DNA of 64,000 bases from Lysobacter prati (GCF_009765215.1 NZ_VLNV01000008.1:80720-144719); one strand, 5' to 3'; positions 48,766-57,837 are shown, counted from the stretch's first letter. Made by a program: numbers and translations. Notes: generated from the letters alone by a model not told the origin.

Positions 48766-48832
48766 AATCCGACGGCTGCGCCTTTGCTTCGCTTTCAACC
48801 GTCGACCACGCCCAGCTCAAGAAGAGCGGCGA

Positions 48833-49390
48833 TCAGAACATCCCGGTTTCGAGACGCGCCGCTTCCGACATCATGTTGCGGTTCCACGGCGGATCGAAGA
48901 CCAGATCGACATCGGCCTCGGCCACGGTCGGGATCATCTCCAGCTTGTCGCGCACGTCGGCCACCAGGATGTCGCCCATGCCACAGGCCGGCGCGGTGAG
49001 GGTCATGCGCACCTCTACACGACGCTTGCCCGGCTGCTCCGGATGCGGCTGGATGCTGGCCTCGTAGACCAGCCCCAGATCGACCACGTTGATCGGGATC
49101 TCCGGATCGAAGCAAGTGCGCAACTGGCGCCAGACCAACTGCTCGACCGCCTCATCGTCGGCGCCCTCGGGCAGCTCCAGCGGTTCTGGCGGCTCCTTGC
49201 CAATGGCGTCGGCATCCCGCCCCGCGACGCGGAACAGATTGCCTTCGACGAACACGGTGTAGCTGCCGCCAAGGCCCTGGGTGATGTAGCCGATGCTGCC
49301 CGCGGGCAACGTCAACTGTTCTCCCTGGGGGACCATGACAACGGCGCAATCGCGCTCGAAACGGACGGGTTCGCTGCTGCGGGAATACAT
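48833..49390 (-). CDS. sufT: SufT-like Fe-S cluster assembly protein (DUF59)
   Basis: The 185-residue protein has an N-terminal region of about 75 residues followed by a DUF59/MIP18 domain with CFDPEIPINVVDLGLVYEAS and the conserved TLTAPACGMGDILVADVR. SufT proteins help mature Fe-S proteins under iron demand. In many genomes sufT is part of suf; here no other suf gene is in the window. It is divergent from the next membrane protein gene by 127 bp. Confidence 0.9.
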   Translation of the reverse strand: MYSRSSEPVRFERDCAVVMVPQGEQLTLPAGSIGYITQGLGGSYTVFVEGNLFRVAGRDADAIGKEPPEPLELPEGADDEAVEQLVWRQLRTCFDPEIPINVVDLGLVYEASIQPHPEQPGKRRVEVRMTLTAPACGMGDILVADVRDKLEMIPTVAEADVDLVFDPPWNRNMMSEAARLETGMF

Positions 49391-49517
49391 GCCGGAAAGA
49401 TTGGGGTGCCGCGACGTGGCACAAGGCCGGTAATTCTACCGGTGTGCGCCCCCCAGCATGCGCACCGCCCATGGCGGCCCGGCTATGCTGTTGCATTGAC
49501 CGTCCCCCGAGTAGTCG

Positions 49518-49937
49518 ATGACCCCACCCGCCCTGCCTGCCCGCCGCGCCTCGTGGTTTTCGTGGTTGCTACTGCTGCTGGGCGCCTGCGGGTTTGCCGC
49601 GGTGTGGGTCCTGCTGAGCCTGTACACCGGCCGCCAGAACGGCTGGATGGCCGTGCTGGGCGCCCTGGACATCGCCTTGATGCTGCGCCTGGGCGGCTGG
49701 CGCCCCGGATTTGGACGGCTGACGGCGGGCGTGCTGGCCACCGCCGCGATAGTCGTCGTCTCCAACTGGTTCATCACCGCCACCCAGCTCGGCGCCATGC
49801 TCGGCCTGCCGCCGTGGGAATCGGCCGTGCGCCTGGGCGTCCACCACGCCTGGATCCTCGTGCAACTGGCCAACGGCGTGGCCGACCTGGTCTGGATCAC
49901 GGTGGGCCTGATCGTCGCGGCCCTGCTGTCGCGCTGA
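49518..49937 (+). CDS. Unknown small inner-membrane protein
   Basis: The 139-residue protein has about four hydrophobic helices (roughly residues 12-38, 43-58, 70-95 and 110-137). A conserved-looking loop GAMLGLPPWESAVRLGVHHAW lies between the last two. I do not recognise a named family. It stands alone: divergent from sufT and convergent with the MocR gene 12 bp away. Confidence 0.7.
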   Translation: MTPPALPARRASWFSWLLLLLGACGFAAVWVLLSLYTGRQNGWMAVLGALDIALMLRLGGWRPGFGRLTAGVLATAAIVVVSNWFITATQLGAMLGLPPWESAVRLGVHHAWILVQLANGVADLVWITVGLIVAALLSR

Positions 49938-49949
49938 GAGCAAGAACCC

Positions 49950-51386
49950 CTAGGCGGACTCGTCCAGGCAGGTCTCGAACAGCGCCACCGCCTCGTTGAT
50001 CTCCGCCACCGACAACGCGCCGTAGCCCAGCAGCAAACCGGCACGGTCGGGCGGGTCGAGGTAGTACGGACGGATCGGATACAGCCCCAGCCCCAGGCTG
50101 CGGGCGCGCGCGATGAAGGCATCGCCCTGCTCGGCATTGCGTCCCTTCAGCCAGACCACCAGGTGCATGCCGGCACGCGAGTCGTTGATCTGCAGGCGTC
50201 CGTGGCTGCAGCGCTTGAGCCCGTTGAGCAGCGCCGCGCGACGTTCCTTCAGTGTTTTCCAGGTGCGGCGCAGATGCCGCTCGAAACCGCCGTCGCCGAT
50301 GAAGCGCGCCAGCGCCGCCTGCTCGATGCCGCACGAGCCGAAGTCGTCCTGCCACTTGGCGTTGACGAAATCGCCACGCAGGCCCGGCGGCACCACCGCG
50401 TAGCCCAGGCGCAAGGACGGGAACATCACCTTCGAGAACGTGCCGACATAGATCACCCGCGCGCTGTCGTCGAGCGAGCGCAGCGCCGCCAATGGCCGCG
50501 CGTCGTAGCGGAACTCGCCGTCGTAATCGTCCTCGAGGATCCAGCTGTTGTTGCGCCGCGCGTAGTCGATCAACGCCAGACGGCGCTGCAGCGACAGCAC
50601 CGCGCCGCTCGGGAACTGGTGCGACGGCGTTACACAGACCAGCTTCGGCGCCGGCAGCGGCAGGTCGTCGCAGACCAGTCCCTGCGCATCGACGTCGACC
50701 GTGCGCACGTTGGCGCCGTGGATCTGCAGCGCCTCGCGCATCGCCGAGTAATGCGGCTCTTCGAGCACGACCTCATCGCCCGGATCGAGCAGGACACGTG
50801 CGGTAAGTGCGACGGCCTGCTGCGTGCCGTGGACGATCACCACGTCCTCGGGCTGGGCTTGCACGCCGCGGCGCCGGCCCAAGTAGTCGCAGACCGCTTC
50901 GCGCAGCGCCAGCAGTCCCTGCGAGGGCGGATAGGTCGGCGAGGTATAGGCCGCCGCATGCGCCAGTTCGCGCGCCCAGGCACTGGTCAGGGCCGGATTG
51001 GTCAACGGCACGCCGTACTGGAAGGCATAGCGGATGCCGGGAATGCTGCGGCCCGGGATGCGCAGGTGGTCGTGGATGACGCGGGCACGGCGGGCAAACT
51101 GCGACTGCGCCGGCAGTGGCGCATCGACGCCATGGATGGGCCTGGCCGACTGCACCGGCGGCGTCACGTAACTGCCGGATCCGACGCGCCCGTCTACGAA
51201 TCCCTCGGCGCGCAGCTGGTCATAGGCGGCCAGTACCGTGTTACGCGAGACGCCCAGTTCACGCGCCAGCTGCCGGGTGGCCGGCAAGCGCGCGCCCTGG
51301 CTGACCCGCCCGGCAAAGACGGCACTCTTGAGGGCCCGGGTCAGCTGCGCGTGCAGTGGACCGCGTCCGTCGAGTTGCAGGTGCAT
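49950..51386 (-). CDS. MocR/PdxR-type transcriptional regulator
   Basis: The 478-residue protein fuses an N-terminal GntR winged helix (PLHAQLTRALKSAVFAGRVS then LPATRQLARELGVSRNTVLA, residues about 10-75) to a fold-type I aminotransferase domain. The PLP-binding Lys is in YVGTFSKVMFPSLRLGY. Family members sense PLP or amino compounds and usually control a divergent gene. The start at 51384-51386 has AGGAGG 6 nt upstream; the frame is open a further 92 codons without homology. The divergent gene is a small membrane protein 118 bp away. Confidence 0.92.
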   Translation of the reverse strand: MHLQLDGRGPLHAQLTRALKSAVFAGRVSQGARLPATRQLARELGVSRNTVLAAYDQLRAEGFVDGRVGSGSYVTPPVQSARPIHGVDAPLPAQSQFARRARVIHDHLRIPGRSIPGIRYAFQYGVPLTNPALTSAWARELAHAAAYTSPTYPPSQGLLALREAVCDYLGRRRGVQAQPEDVVIVHGTQQAVALTARVLLDPGDEVVLEEPHYSAMREALQIHGANVRTVDVDAQGLVCDDLPLPAPKLVCVTPSHQFPSGAVLSLQRRLALIDYARRNNSWILEDDYDGEFRYDARPLAALRSLDDSARVIYVGTFSKVMFPSLRLGYAVVPPGLRGDFVNAKWQDDFGSCGIEQAALARFIGDGGFERHLRRTWKTLKERRAALLNGLKRCSHGRLQINDSRAGMHLVVWLKGRNAEQGDAFIARARSLGLGLYPIRPYYLDPPDRAGLLLGYGALSVAEINEAVALFETCLDESA

Positions 51387-51410
51387 GGCCGGCCTCCTGG
51401 AGGGCGTGGC

Positions 51411-51484
51411 GGATTGGCCCCATTCAAGCCCGATGAATTGGACCTTGCCAGTGCCACTTTGCCACGGCTCCATAGGGCCAATCC
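51411..51484. promoter_or_regulatory. Candidate MocR operator between the divergent genes
   Basis: A perfect 10-bp inverted repeat, GGATTGGCCC (51411-51420) and GGGCCAATCC (51475-51484), flanks the intergenic region. A third related half-site, ATTGGACC (51437-51444), is in direct orientation to the first, 24 bp away. MocR regulators usually bind such combined direct and inverted repeats. Confidence 0.55.
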
Positions 51485-51504
51485 CGTGCGAATGGACCAC
51501 CGCC

Positions 51505-52014
51505 ATGAAAGCGCCCGCCCGTGACCCTGCCGCCGCCTCTGCCGCATGGGAGCGCCCCGCCGCCTGGGCCTGGATCCTGATCGGCGGCCTGACCGTCGGC
51601 GCCTTCGACCTGATGTTCGCGATGATCTGGTGGGCGCCGCTGGGCACCTCCCCGATCCGCATTCCGCAATCGGTGGCTGCGTGGGTGATCGGCCGCGATG
51701 CCGCCTTTGCCGGCGGCGCGGCGACCGCATTGTTCGGGGCGGCGCTGCACTTCTACCTGATGACCGCGATCGTGGCGATCTACCACGTCGCCAGCCGCGG
51801 CCGGCCGTGGCTGTTGCAGCATCCGCTGCGCAACGGGGCGATCTACGGCGCGCTGTGCTACGTGCTGATCCACGTCATCGCCGTGCCGATGTTCTCGGCC
51901 GCGCCACCGCGGCGCTTCCTGCTGGACTGGTCGATCGCCTGCCTGCTCGCGCACATGCTGCTGGTGGGCGTTCCGTGCGCGTTGTTCGCGCGCAGGTGGC
52001 ACGGCGCGGAGTGA
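51505..52014 (+). CDS. Small membrane protein, paralogue 1 (possible target of the MocR regulator)
   Basis: The 169-residue protein has about four transmembrane helices. It shares GGL..G..D..FA, P.RI.QSVAA.V.G and LVG.PCA.FARR blocks with the protein at 57304-57837, so the two are paralogues. The family resembles YagU-like inner-membrane proteins; function is unknown. The start MKAPARDPAAASAAW follows the operator-like region. It converges on the MscS gene. Confidence 0.78.
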   Translation: MKAPARDPAAASAAWERPAAWAWILIGGLTVGAFDLMFAMIWWAPLGTSPIRIPQSVAAWVIGRDAAFAGGAATALFGAALHFYLMTAIVAIYHVASRGRPWLLQHPLRNGAIYGALCYVLIHVIAVPMFSAAPPRRFLLDWSIACLLAHMLLVGVPCALFARRWHGAE

Positions 52015-52027
52015 CCCGGCGCCACTG

Positions 52028-54535
52028 CTATTGCGGTGGCGGTTCACCCTCTGCTGCATCGTCGGCGATCACCGGGCCTGGTCGGCCCGGCGAGGGCGAC
52101 ATGAGCAGCGCACCCACCTCCTTCGACACGCTGCGCAGGTGCACGTCCTGCTGCGGGAACGGCATCTCGATGCCGGCCTCGCGCAGCGCCGCGTGCACCC
52201 GCGTCATCAGCTCGCTGCGGATACTGGTCCAGTTGTCGAAGTCGTAGGTCCAGGCGCGAATGGAGAAATTGAGCGAACTCGCACCCAGCCCGGTAAACAG
52301 CACCACCGGCACCGGCGACCTGGCCACGTGCGGCGTGTCGATGGTGACCTTCATCAGCATCGCGATGACCTGCGAAGGCTCCGAGTCGTAGCCCACACCC
52401 AGGTCGATGTCGATGCGCCGGCTCATGTCGAGCAGGGTCCAGTTGGTGAGCTTCTCCGACAGCAGCGTGCCGTTGGGCACCACCACGTCGGCGCCGTCGA
52501 AGGTCTTGATGGTGGTGGCGCGCATGCCGATTTCGCGCACGCGGCCGGTGGTGCCGGTGATCTCGACCACGTCGCCGGGCTGGATCGGCCGCTCGAACAT
52601 CAGGATCAGGCCGGAGACGAAGTTGTTGACCACGTTCTGCAGGCCGAAGCCGATGCCGACGCCGAGCGCGCCGAACAGGAACGCGAGTTGCCCGATCTTG
52701 AAGCCGGCAGCGGCCAGCGCCACCACCAGGCCGATCAGCAGCAGCGCGTAGTAGCTCAGCGAGGCCACCGAGTTGCCGACGCCGCGCGGCAGCGACATCT
52801 TCGACAGGACCTGTTCCTGCAGCAGGAAGCGGACGATACGTGCGGTCCAGAACGCGATGAACACCGAGACCGCGAATATCAGGATGTGGCCGAGGCTGAT
52901 GGATATCTCGCCGAACCTGACCGAATAGGTAAGCACCGACTCGACCACGGCGTACACCGGCCGGAAGATGCGGAAGCGGCTCATCGCGAAGACGATCCAG
53001 CCCAGCACCGCGGCGATTTTCAGCAGCTTGTTGAATCCCCGCAGGATCGGCGCGGCGTGCTCCCTCGCAATTCGGTAACGCGAGGCGCTGCGGCGCGCGA
53101 TCAGCAGTGTCAGCAGCGTATTGAACACGTTGATGCCGGCATACAGCACCAGTCCGAGGTAGCCGGTGTCGATCACGCCGGCGGTCAGCATCTCCGCCAG
53201 CGAGACGTTGCCGACGATGTTCGACACTGCCGATGCCGCAAGCAGCAGCGTGGCGCCAAAGGCGATCGCGTGGATGATCCGGCTGATCCGCGCCGCCGGA
53301 TCCTCCGCGGGCAGCGGTTTGCGCGAACGCCACAGCAGCCAAAGCATCAGTACCATCGCCAGCAGGGTCAGGCCGAGGTAGTACCAGCGGTACATCAGCT
53401 CGCTGGCCAGGAAGACGAAGCCCAGGCGCTCGAGCAGGTACAGGCCGGTGGCGACGAACGGCCAGAATCCGAGCAGCCGCTTGCTGTCTGGCGGCAGCAA
53501 ACGCAGCACCGGCACCAGCGCCACCAGCATCGCTACCTGGTGCGCCAGCAGCGGCGCGTCGGGTTCGAACACCAGCACGCCCATCATCGACAGCAGGATC
53601 CACGACGATATCGGCCGGCGCAGGACCCGGTTGGAGGCCTCATTCTCCAGTCCGGTGGGCGCTTGCTTGCGCGCGCGGAAACTCAGCCAGATCAGCAGCG
53701 GCAACAACAGGATCTGCAACCAGTGCAAGGCACGCTGGTTGCCCAGATCGGCCGCGCTGTACTGGGTGACGAAACGGCTTTCGATCTCCAGGCCGGTGCG
53801 GATCGAGTTCAGCGCCGACTCGCCACCGACCTGCGCGCGTTGCGCCGCCCACAGCGGCGGTGCATCCAGGCGAATCAGGCGGCTGTCGATGTAATCGATG
53901 GCCAGGTTGACGGCTTTCTGGCCGGCCTGGATCCGTGCTTCGACCGCGTTGCCGCGGCGGCCCAACGCGATCTGCTTTTCCAGCGGCGCCGACAGCGCGT
54001 GCTCGGCCTGCTTGAGCTTGGCCACGACCGACTCGATGCGGTTGTCGAGCGCGTTGGCGAGGCTGCCAGCCTCCGCAGCGACCTTGGTCGCGTCCCAGTC
54101 GGCACGGCGGCTTGCGAGCTGGGCGGCATCGTCACCGGAAGGCGCGCTGGCCTGGCGCAGGTCGGACTGCCAGCGTGCGTACTGGCGGGCATCGAACTTC
54201 CAGTGCCGGTCCAGGCTTTCCAGGCGCATCACCGGAAGCGTGCGCATATCCCTGGATTCGAACAGCTTGGCCTTCTCGCCCACCGAGCGCTCGATGGAGG
54301 CCAGGCGCGGAATCAAATCGCGCGTCAGGTCCGAGGTCGTTGCCCTCAGGATCACGTCCTGGGCGAAGCGCTCGTCATCGTCGGCGCGGTTCGGAATGTC
54401 GGCGACCGGGATGGCCGTGGGTCCCTTGGCCTTGGTCTCGACCAGCGCCGGTGCGGTCTGCGCCAACGCAGCGGGAATGACGAGCATGCCCGACAGGCAC
54501 AGGACGCAGGCAAGCAGGGTGGAAATACGCGACAT
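52028..54535 (-). CDS. Large MscS-family mechanosensitive channel
   Basis: The 835-residue protein has a signal peptide (cleavage near residue 26, LAQTAPA) and a periplasmic helical region (about 30-270). Some ten transmembrane helices follow. The MscS core has the pore helix AGFKIGQLAFLFGALGVGIG and the beta-domain segment FERPIQPGDVVEITGTTGRV near residue 640. The C terminus is a 100-residue cytoplasmic vestibule. The architecture is like MscK/YbiO/YjeP-type channels that respond to turgor. It stands alone, convergent with paralogue 1 and divergent from the ECF sigma gene. Confidence 0.9.
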   Translation of the reverse strand: MSRISTLLACVLCLSGMLVIPAALAQTAPALVETKAKGPTAIPVADIPNRADDDERFAQDVILRATTSDLTRDLIPRLASIERSVGEKAKLFESRDMRTLPVMRLESLDRHWKFDARQYARWQSDLRQASAPSGDDAAQLASRRADWDATKVAAEAGSLANALDNRIESVVAKLKQAEHALSAPLEKQIALGRRGNAVEARIQAGQKAVNLAIDYIDSRLIRLDAPPLWAAQRAQVGGESALNSIRTGLEIESRFVTQYSAADLGNQRALHWLQILLLPLLIWLSFRARKQAPTGLENEASNRVLRRPISSWILLSMMGVLVFEPDAPLLAHQVAMLVALVPVLRLLPPDSKRLLGFWPFVATGLYLLERLGFVFLASELMYRWYYLGLTLLAMVLMLWLLWRSRKPLPAEDPAARISRIIHAIAFGATLLLAASAVSNIVGNVSLAEMLTAGVIDTGYLGLVLYAGINVFNTLLTLLIARRSASRYRIAREHAAPILRGFNKLLKIAAVLGWIVFAMSRFRIFRPVYAVVESVLTYSVRFGEISISLGHILIFAVSVFIAFWTARIVRFLLQEQVLSKMSLPRGVGNSVASLSYYALLLIGLVVALAAAGFKIGQLAFLFGALGVGIGFGLQNVVNNFVSGLILMFERPIQPGDVVEITGTTGRVREIGMRATTIKTFDGADVVVPNGTLLSEKLTNWTLLDMSRRIDIDLGVGYDSEPSQVIAMLMKVTIDTPHVARSPVPVVLFTGLGASSLNFSIRAWTYDFDNWTSIRSELMTRVHAALREAGIEMPFPQQDVHLRSVSKEVGALLMSPSPGRPGPVIADDAAEGEPPPQ

Positions 54536-54777
54536 CGTGGCTCCAGGCCGTCTGACCGGTTCGCTGCCCTGCTTCTGCCGGGAGCAGCCGCAACGCGGAT
54601 ACTGCGGGAGAGCAAACCCCAGTGGCGCGGGATCGTCAACGCATCATGGACTTGCGCGCCGATCGTTCACGTTGTCATCACGGCCTCGGCGGCTCATCGA
54701 TTGCTGTCCGGGAACCTTTCGCCCAGTGCCGCGTCTGCGCAGTTGAAAGCCACCCGCGATCCGGAGCAGCACCCACC

Positions 54778-55500
54778 ATGGCACCCGCCGGCACCCTGAG
54801 ATCGCTCGACTACAGTTCGCTTGCCGACCTCGAACTTGCGGCGCTGGTCCAGCGCGGTGACCGCGATGCCTTCCGCCAGATCATGCAGCGCTGCAACCAG
54901 CGCGTGTTCCGCATGGCCCGCAGCGTGGTGGGCAACGATGCCGAAGCCGAAGACGTCGTCCAGGAAGCGTACCTGCACGCCTTCGAGCACATCGCGACGT
55001 TCCGCGGCGAGTCCTCCCTGACGACGTGGCTGACCCGGATCGTCCTCAACGGTGCCCACAGCCGGCTTCGGCAACGCCGCAGGACGGTCGACCTCGACCA
55101 GATCGATGCCATGCACAACGCCGGAGACCGTGTCGTGCCATTTCCTTCCAGGTTCGGCAGCGAGGATCCCGCTGCGGCTGCATCGCGCGACCAGGTACGT
55201 CGCCTGCTCGAACACGCGGTGGACGATCTGCCCGAATCCTTCCGCGTCGTCTTCATCCTGCGCGACATCGAAGGCTGTTCGGTCGAGGAGACCGCGGCCA
55301 GTCTTGCCGTGCGCACCGAAACCGTGAAGACGCGCCTGCATCGCGCCCGGCGCCTGTTGCGTGCCGCATTGAACGACACCCTAGCGGCCACCCTCTCGGA
55401 CGCGTTCCCCTTCCTCGGATCGCGCTGCGAACGGATGACCGCCGAGGTCATGGCCAGACTCGAGGGCGCCCATGCGTCCGACCACCCATCCACCGACTGA
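54778..55500 (+). CDS. ECF-type RNA polymerase sigma factor 1
   Basis: The 240-residue factor has region 2 (DAEAEDVVQEAYLHAFEHIA then SLTTWLTRIVLNGAHSRLRQ) and region 4 (LPESFRVVFILRDIEGCSVE then TVKTRLHRARRLLRAAL). A tail of about 45 residues follows region 4. The start at 54778 is one of several possibilities; the frame is open 52 codons upstream. The next two genes encode small membrane proteins, neither an obvious zinc-finger anti-sigma factor, so its control is unclear. Confidence 0.88.
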   Translation: MAPAGTLRSLDYSSLADLELAALVQRGDRDAFRQIMQRCNQRVFRMARSVVGNDAEAEDVVQEAYLHAFEHIATFRGESSLTTWLTRIVLNGAHSRLRQRRRTVDLDQIDAMHNAGDRVVPFPSRFGSEDPAAAASRDQVRRLLEHAVDDLPESFRVVFILRDIEGCSVEETAASLAVRTETVKTRLHRARRLLRAALNDTLAATLSDAFPFLGSRCERMTAEVMARLEGAHASDHPSTD

Positions 55501-55513
55501 AGAGGATCCCACC

Positions 55514-55858
55514 ATGTTGAAAGCAGCCCTGCTCGTATTTGCGATTGCCGCCATGGGCGGCCTGTACCTGGCCTCTCATGTATTGCGCGGTCGACTGGCG
55601 CCCTGGGTTGTCTCCGTCATGCACGCCTTGCTGGGCGCCACCGGACTGGTGCTGCTGATCATGGGCGTCGGCCAGGGCGGCGCCCCTTCACGCGCGACCG
55701 CCGCGTTGGCGGTGCTGGTATTGGCAGCCCTTGGCGGCTTCTATCTCGCCTCGATCCACCTGCGCGGCAAGCTCGCGCCGAAGGCGGTCGTGTTCGTGCA
55801 CGCGGGCGTGGCCGTCACCGGCTTTCTGGTGCTGCTCAGCGCCGTGCTCGGCCTGTGA
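55514..55858 (+). CDS. Small membrane protein with an internal duplication
   Basis: The 114-residue protein consists of two homologous halves. GGLYLASHVLRGRLAP (about residues 15-30) and GGFYLASIHLRGKLAP (about 76-91) are each followed by a hydrophobic stretch with V.HA.....TG..VLL. Each half has two helices. It starts 13 bp after the sigma factor and overlaps the DUF2231 gene by 4 nt, so the three are probably one operon. Function is unknown. Confidence 0.78.
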   Translation: MLKAALLVFAIAAMGGLYLASHVLRGRLAPWVVSVMHALLGATGLVLLIMGVGQGGAPSRATAALAVLVLAALGGFYLASIHLRGKLAPKAVVFVHAGVAVTGFLVLLSAVLGL

Positions 55859-56274
55859 AGCATCCACTGCATCCGGCGCTGGTCCACTTTCCGGTCGCTT
55901 GCTGGTCGCTGGCGACGGCGTGTGATCTGGCGGCGGTGCAGTGGAGCGGCATTAGCTGGCAGCTGCCCGGCGTGCTGATGACCATCGGCCTCCTCGTCGC
56001 CACCGTCGCCATGGTGGCGGGCCTGGTCGAACTGCCGGACCTGGAACCGGGAAGCGCACCGTCCCGCGACGCCCGACGCCACATGTTCCTCGCTGCCAGC
56101 GCGTGGAGTTGTTACGCGGCAAGCCTGCTGCTGCGGTTCGAAGCCGGCGCACTGGTGCGACCCGGACCGCTTGCGATCGTGTTCAGCGTGGCCGGTTTCA
56201 TCGCCTTGAGCGGCGCCGGTTGGATGGGTGGCAAGCTGGTCTACGTGCATGGCATCGGCGTGCGGCGCGGCTGA
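55855..56274 (+). CDS. DUF2231-like membrane protein
   Basis: The 139-residue protein starts at GTG (fMKHPLHPALVHFPVACWSLAT). The HPALVHFP motif and four helices are typical of DUF2231. The last helix holds GWMGGKLVYVHGIGV, another family feature. A redox or heme link has been suggested for the family, but nothing here proves it. It overlaps the preceding gene by 4 nt. Confidence 0.8.
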   Translation: MKHPLHPALVHFPVACWSLATACDLAAVQWSGISWQLPGVLMTIGLLVATVAMVAGLVELPDLEPGSAPSRDARRHMFLAASAWSCYAASLLLRFEAGALVRPGPLAIVFSVAGFIALSGAGWMGGKLVYVHGIGVRRG

Positions 56275-56416
56275 CGCGCGCTGCGGCCCAGTCACCGTCT
56301 GCCGGCAAAATTGGCTCCGTTGATCCGCCGGCGAGTGGTTCTCCTAACTGCTGTTTCAGACCGATAGCGTGGTGCCATTGGCGCGTGACCAAGCGCGCCG
56401 CACCAGCGAGACCGTC

Positions 56417-57316
56417 ATGGCCCTGCGCTATCACGCACTTTCCGCTTCGTCGCCGTTGCCGGTCGCGGGCGACGAGCAATGGCTCCGACTCACTGTAGCC
56501 AGCGATGATGTCGTGCGATTGCCGCGCGACTGGATTTCGCTGTTGCTGCCATTGCGCGGCGACCTGCAGCTGCAGGGCAGCGATTGCCAGTGGCTGCTTC
56601 GCAATGGTCAAGCCCAGCTATGGTGCGGAGGACCACTTTCGGCGCAGGCCACGCGTGATTCGCTGTGGCTGTGCCTGGCCGGCCATCCCACCGCCTGGCT
56701 GCGGCACTTCGGCAACGCCCAGGCGCTGCACGAACCGCTGCCGTGGCAGCACGCGGCCCCGCGTCTGCTGCGCCGGCAACTGGTGCACCTCGCACGCGGG
56801 CTGCGCGACGGCCTGGTCCCGGAGTCCGGACAGTCCCCCATCGACGAAGCACTGGCGACCCTGCTGGGCGATCAGCAACAGGCCATTGCCGCGCGCCTGC
56901 CGCGCTGCCGCGGTCGCAACAAATCGCATCGGCGCCAGACGCTGCTTCGCCTGCTGCACGTGCGCCACCTGGTGCGCTGCCATGTCGAGGCCGATGACGA
57001 ATCGGAAGCGGCGATCGACCTGGCCTGGCTGGCCGATCGCGCCCACTACTCGTCCGGCCATTTGATCCGCGTTCACCGCGAAGTATTCGGCGAAACGCCA
57101 TCGGAGTACCTGGCACGGCTGCGCAGTGCGCGCGCGTGGCGACTGGTACGCGAAACGGCGATGCCGGTAGGCGAGATCACGCAGGCGCTCGGCTTCGAGA
57201 GCCAGAGCGCATTCTGCCGCGCGTTCAAGCACACCTTCGGCATGACCGCGACGCAGGCGCGCCGAATACCTTCAACCAAGGAAGCTGCCGCCGAGGCGAC
57301 GCCATGCGCGGCCTGA
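56417..57316 (+). CDS. AraC-family transcriptional regulator
   Basis: The protein (299 residues from the ATG at 56417) has a variable N-terminal sensing part and a C-terminal double HTH. The first helix pair lies in IDLAWLADRAHYSSGHLIRV and the second in MPVGEITQALGFESQSAFCR, ending FKHTFGMTATQARR. A GTG 16 codons upstream is an alternative start. It overlaps the membrane protein gene by 13 nt and probably controls it. Confidence 0.88.
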   Translation: MALRYHALSASSPLPVAGDEQWLRLTVASDDVVRLPRDWISLLLPLRGDLQLQGSDCQWLLRNGQAQLWCGGPLSAQATRDSLWLCLAGHPTAWLRHFGNAQALHEPLPWQHAAPRLLRRQLVHLARGLRDGLVPESGQSPIDEALATLLGDQQQAIAARLPRCRGRNKSHRRQTLLRLLHVRHLVRCHVEADDESEAAIDLAWLADRAHYSSGHLIRVHREVFGETPSEYLARLRSARAWRLVRETAMPVGEITQALGFESQSAFCRAFKHTFGMTATQARRIPSTKEAAAEATPCAA

Positions 57317-57837
57317 GCATCACCATCGAACCATCGGTGCAGCGCGCACTGACCTGGATGCTGTTGGGCGGCCTGTGCGCCGGCACGCTCGATATCCTTT
57401 TCGCCACCGGTTTCTGGGCGCTGCGCGGCGTAGCTCCACAGCGGATCCTGCAGAGCGTGGCTGCCGGCGTGCTCGGCAAGGCCAGTTTCAGCGGCGGCAG
57501 TGCGAGCGCGATGCTTGGCCTGGGCCTGCACTACCTGATCGCCATCGCGATGGCCACTGCCTACGCAATGGCCGCGCGCGATGTCACCGCGCTGCTGCAA
57601 CGTCCATGGCGTTATGGCGCGTTGTACGGACTGGCCCTGTTCGCGCTGATGAGTTTCGTGGTCGTGCCGCTGTCGGCCGCGCCCCGCAGTGGCGCGCCGC
57701 TGCCTCTGTGGATCGCATCCAGCGTCGTCGCCCACATCATCCTGGTCGGCTGGCCCTGTGCCTGGTTCGCACGGCGCGCCTGGCTGGGTGCATGGGGATC
57801 GCCGCCCATGGCGACGATGCTCGAACGCACTGGCTGA
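57304..57837 (+). CDS. Small membrane protein, paralogue 2 (coupled to AraC regulator)
   Basis: The 177-residue protein has about four transmembrane helices and aligns along its length with the protein at 51505-52014. Shared blocks include RILQSVAAGVLG and LVGWPCAWFARR. Its start lies within the 3' end of the AraC gene, so they are translationally coupled. The function is unknown. Confidence 0.8.
   Translation: MRGLSITIEPSVQRALTWMLLGGLCAGTLDILFATGFWALRGVAPQRILQSVAAGVLGKASFSGGSASAMLGLGLHYLIAIAMATAYAMAARDVTALLQRPWRYGALYGLALFALMSFVVVPLSAAPRSGAPLPLWIASSVVAHIILVGWPCAWFARRAWLGAWGSPPMATMLERTG

Larger units (their letters stand above)
48213..48832 (-). other. Gap between sufT and the S8 protease gene
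   Basis: No gene is visible in these 620 bp. It contains the protease upstream region (about 48213-48540), where no clear promoter could be assigned, then the short hairpin repeat (48556-48580), a partial second hairpin (to about 48605), and copy C of the 117-bp repeat. A GGGGG tract precedes the protease ATG. Confidence 0.6.
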
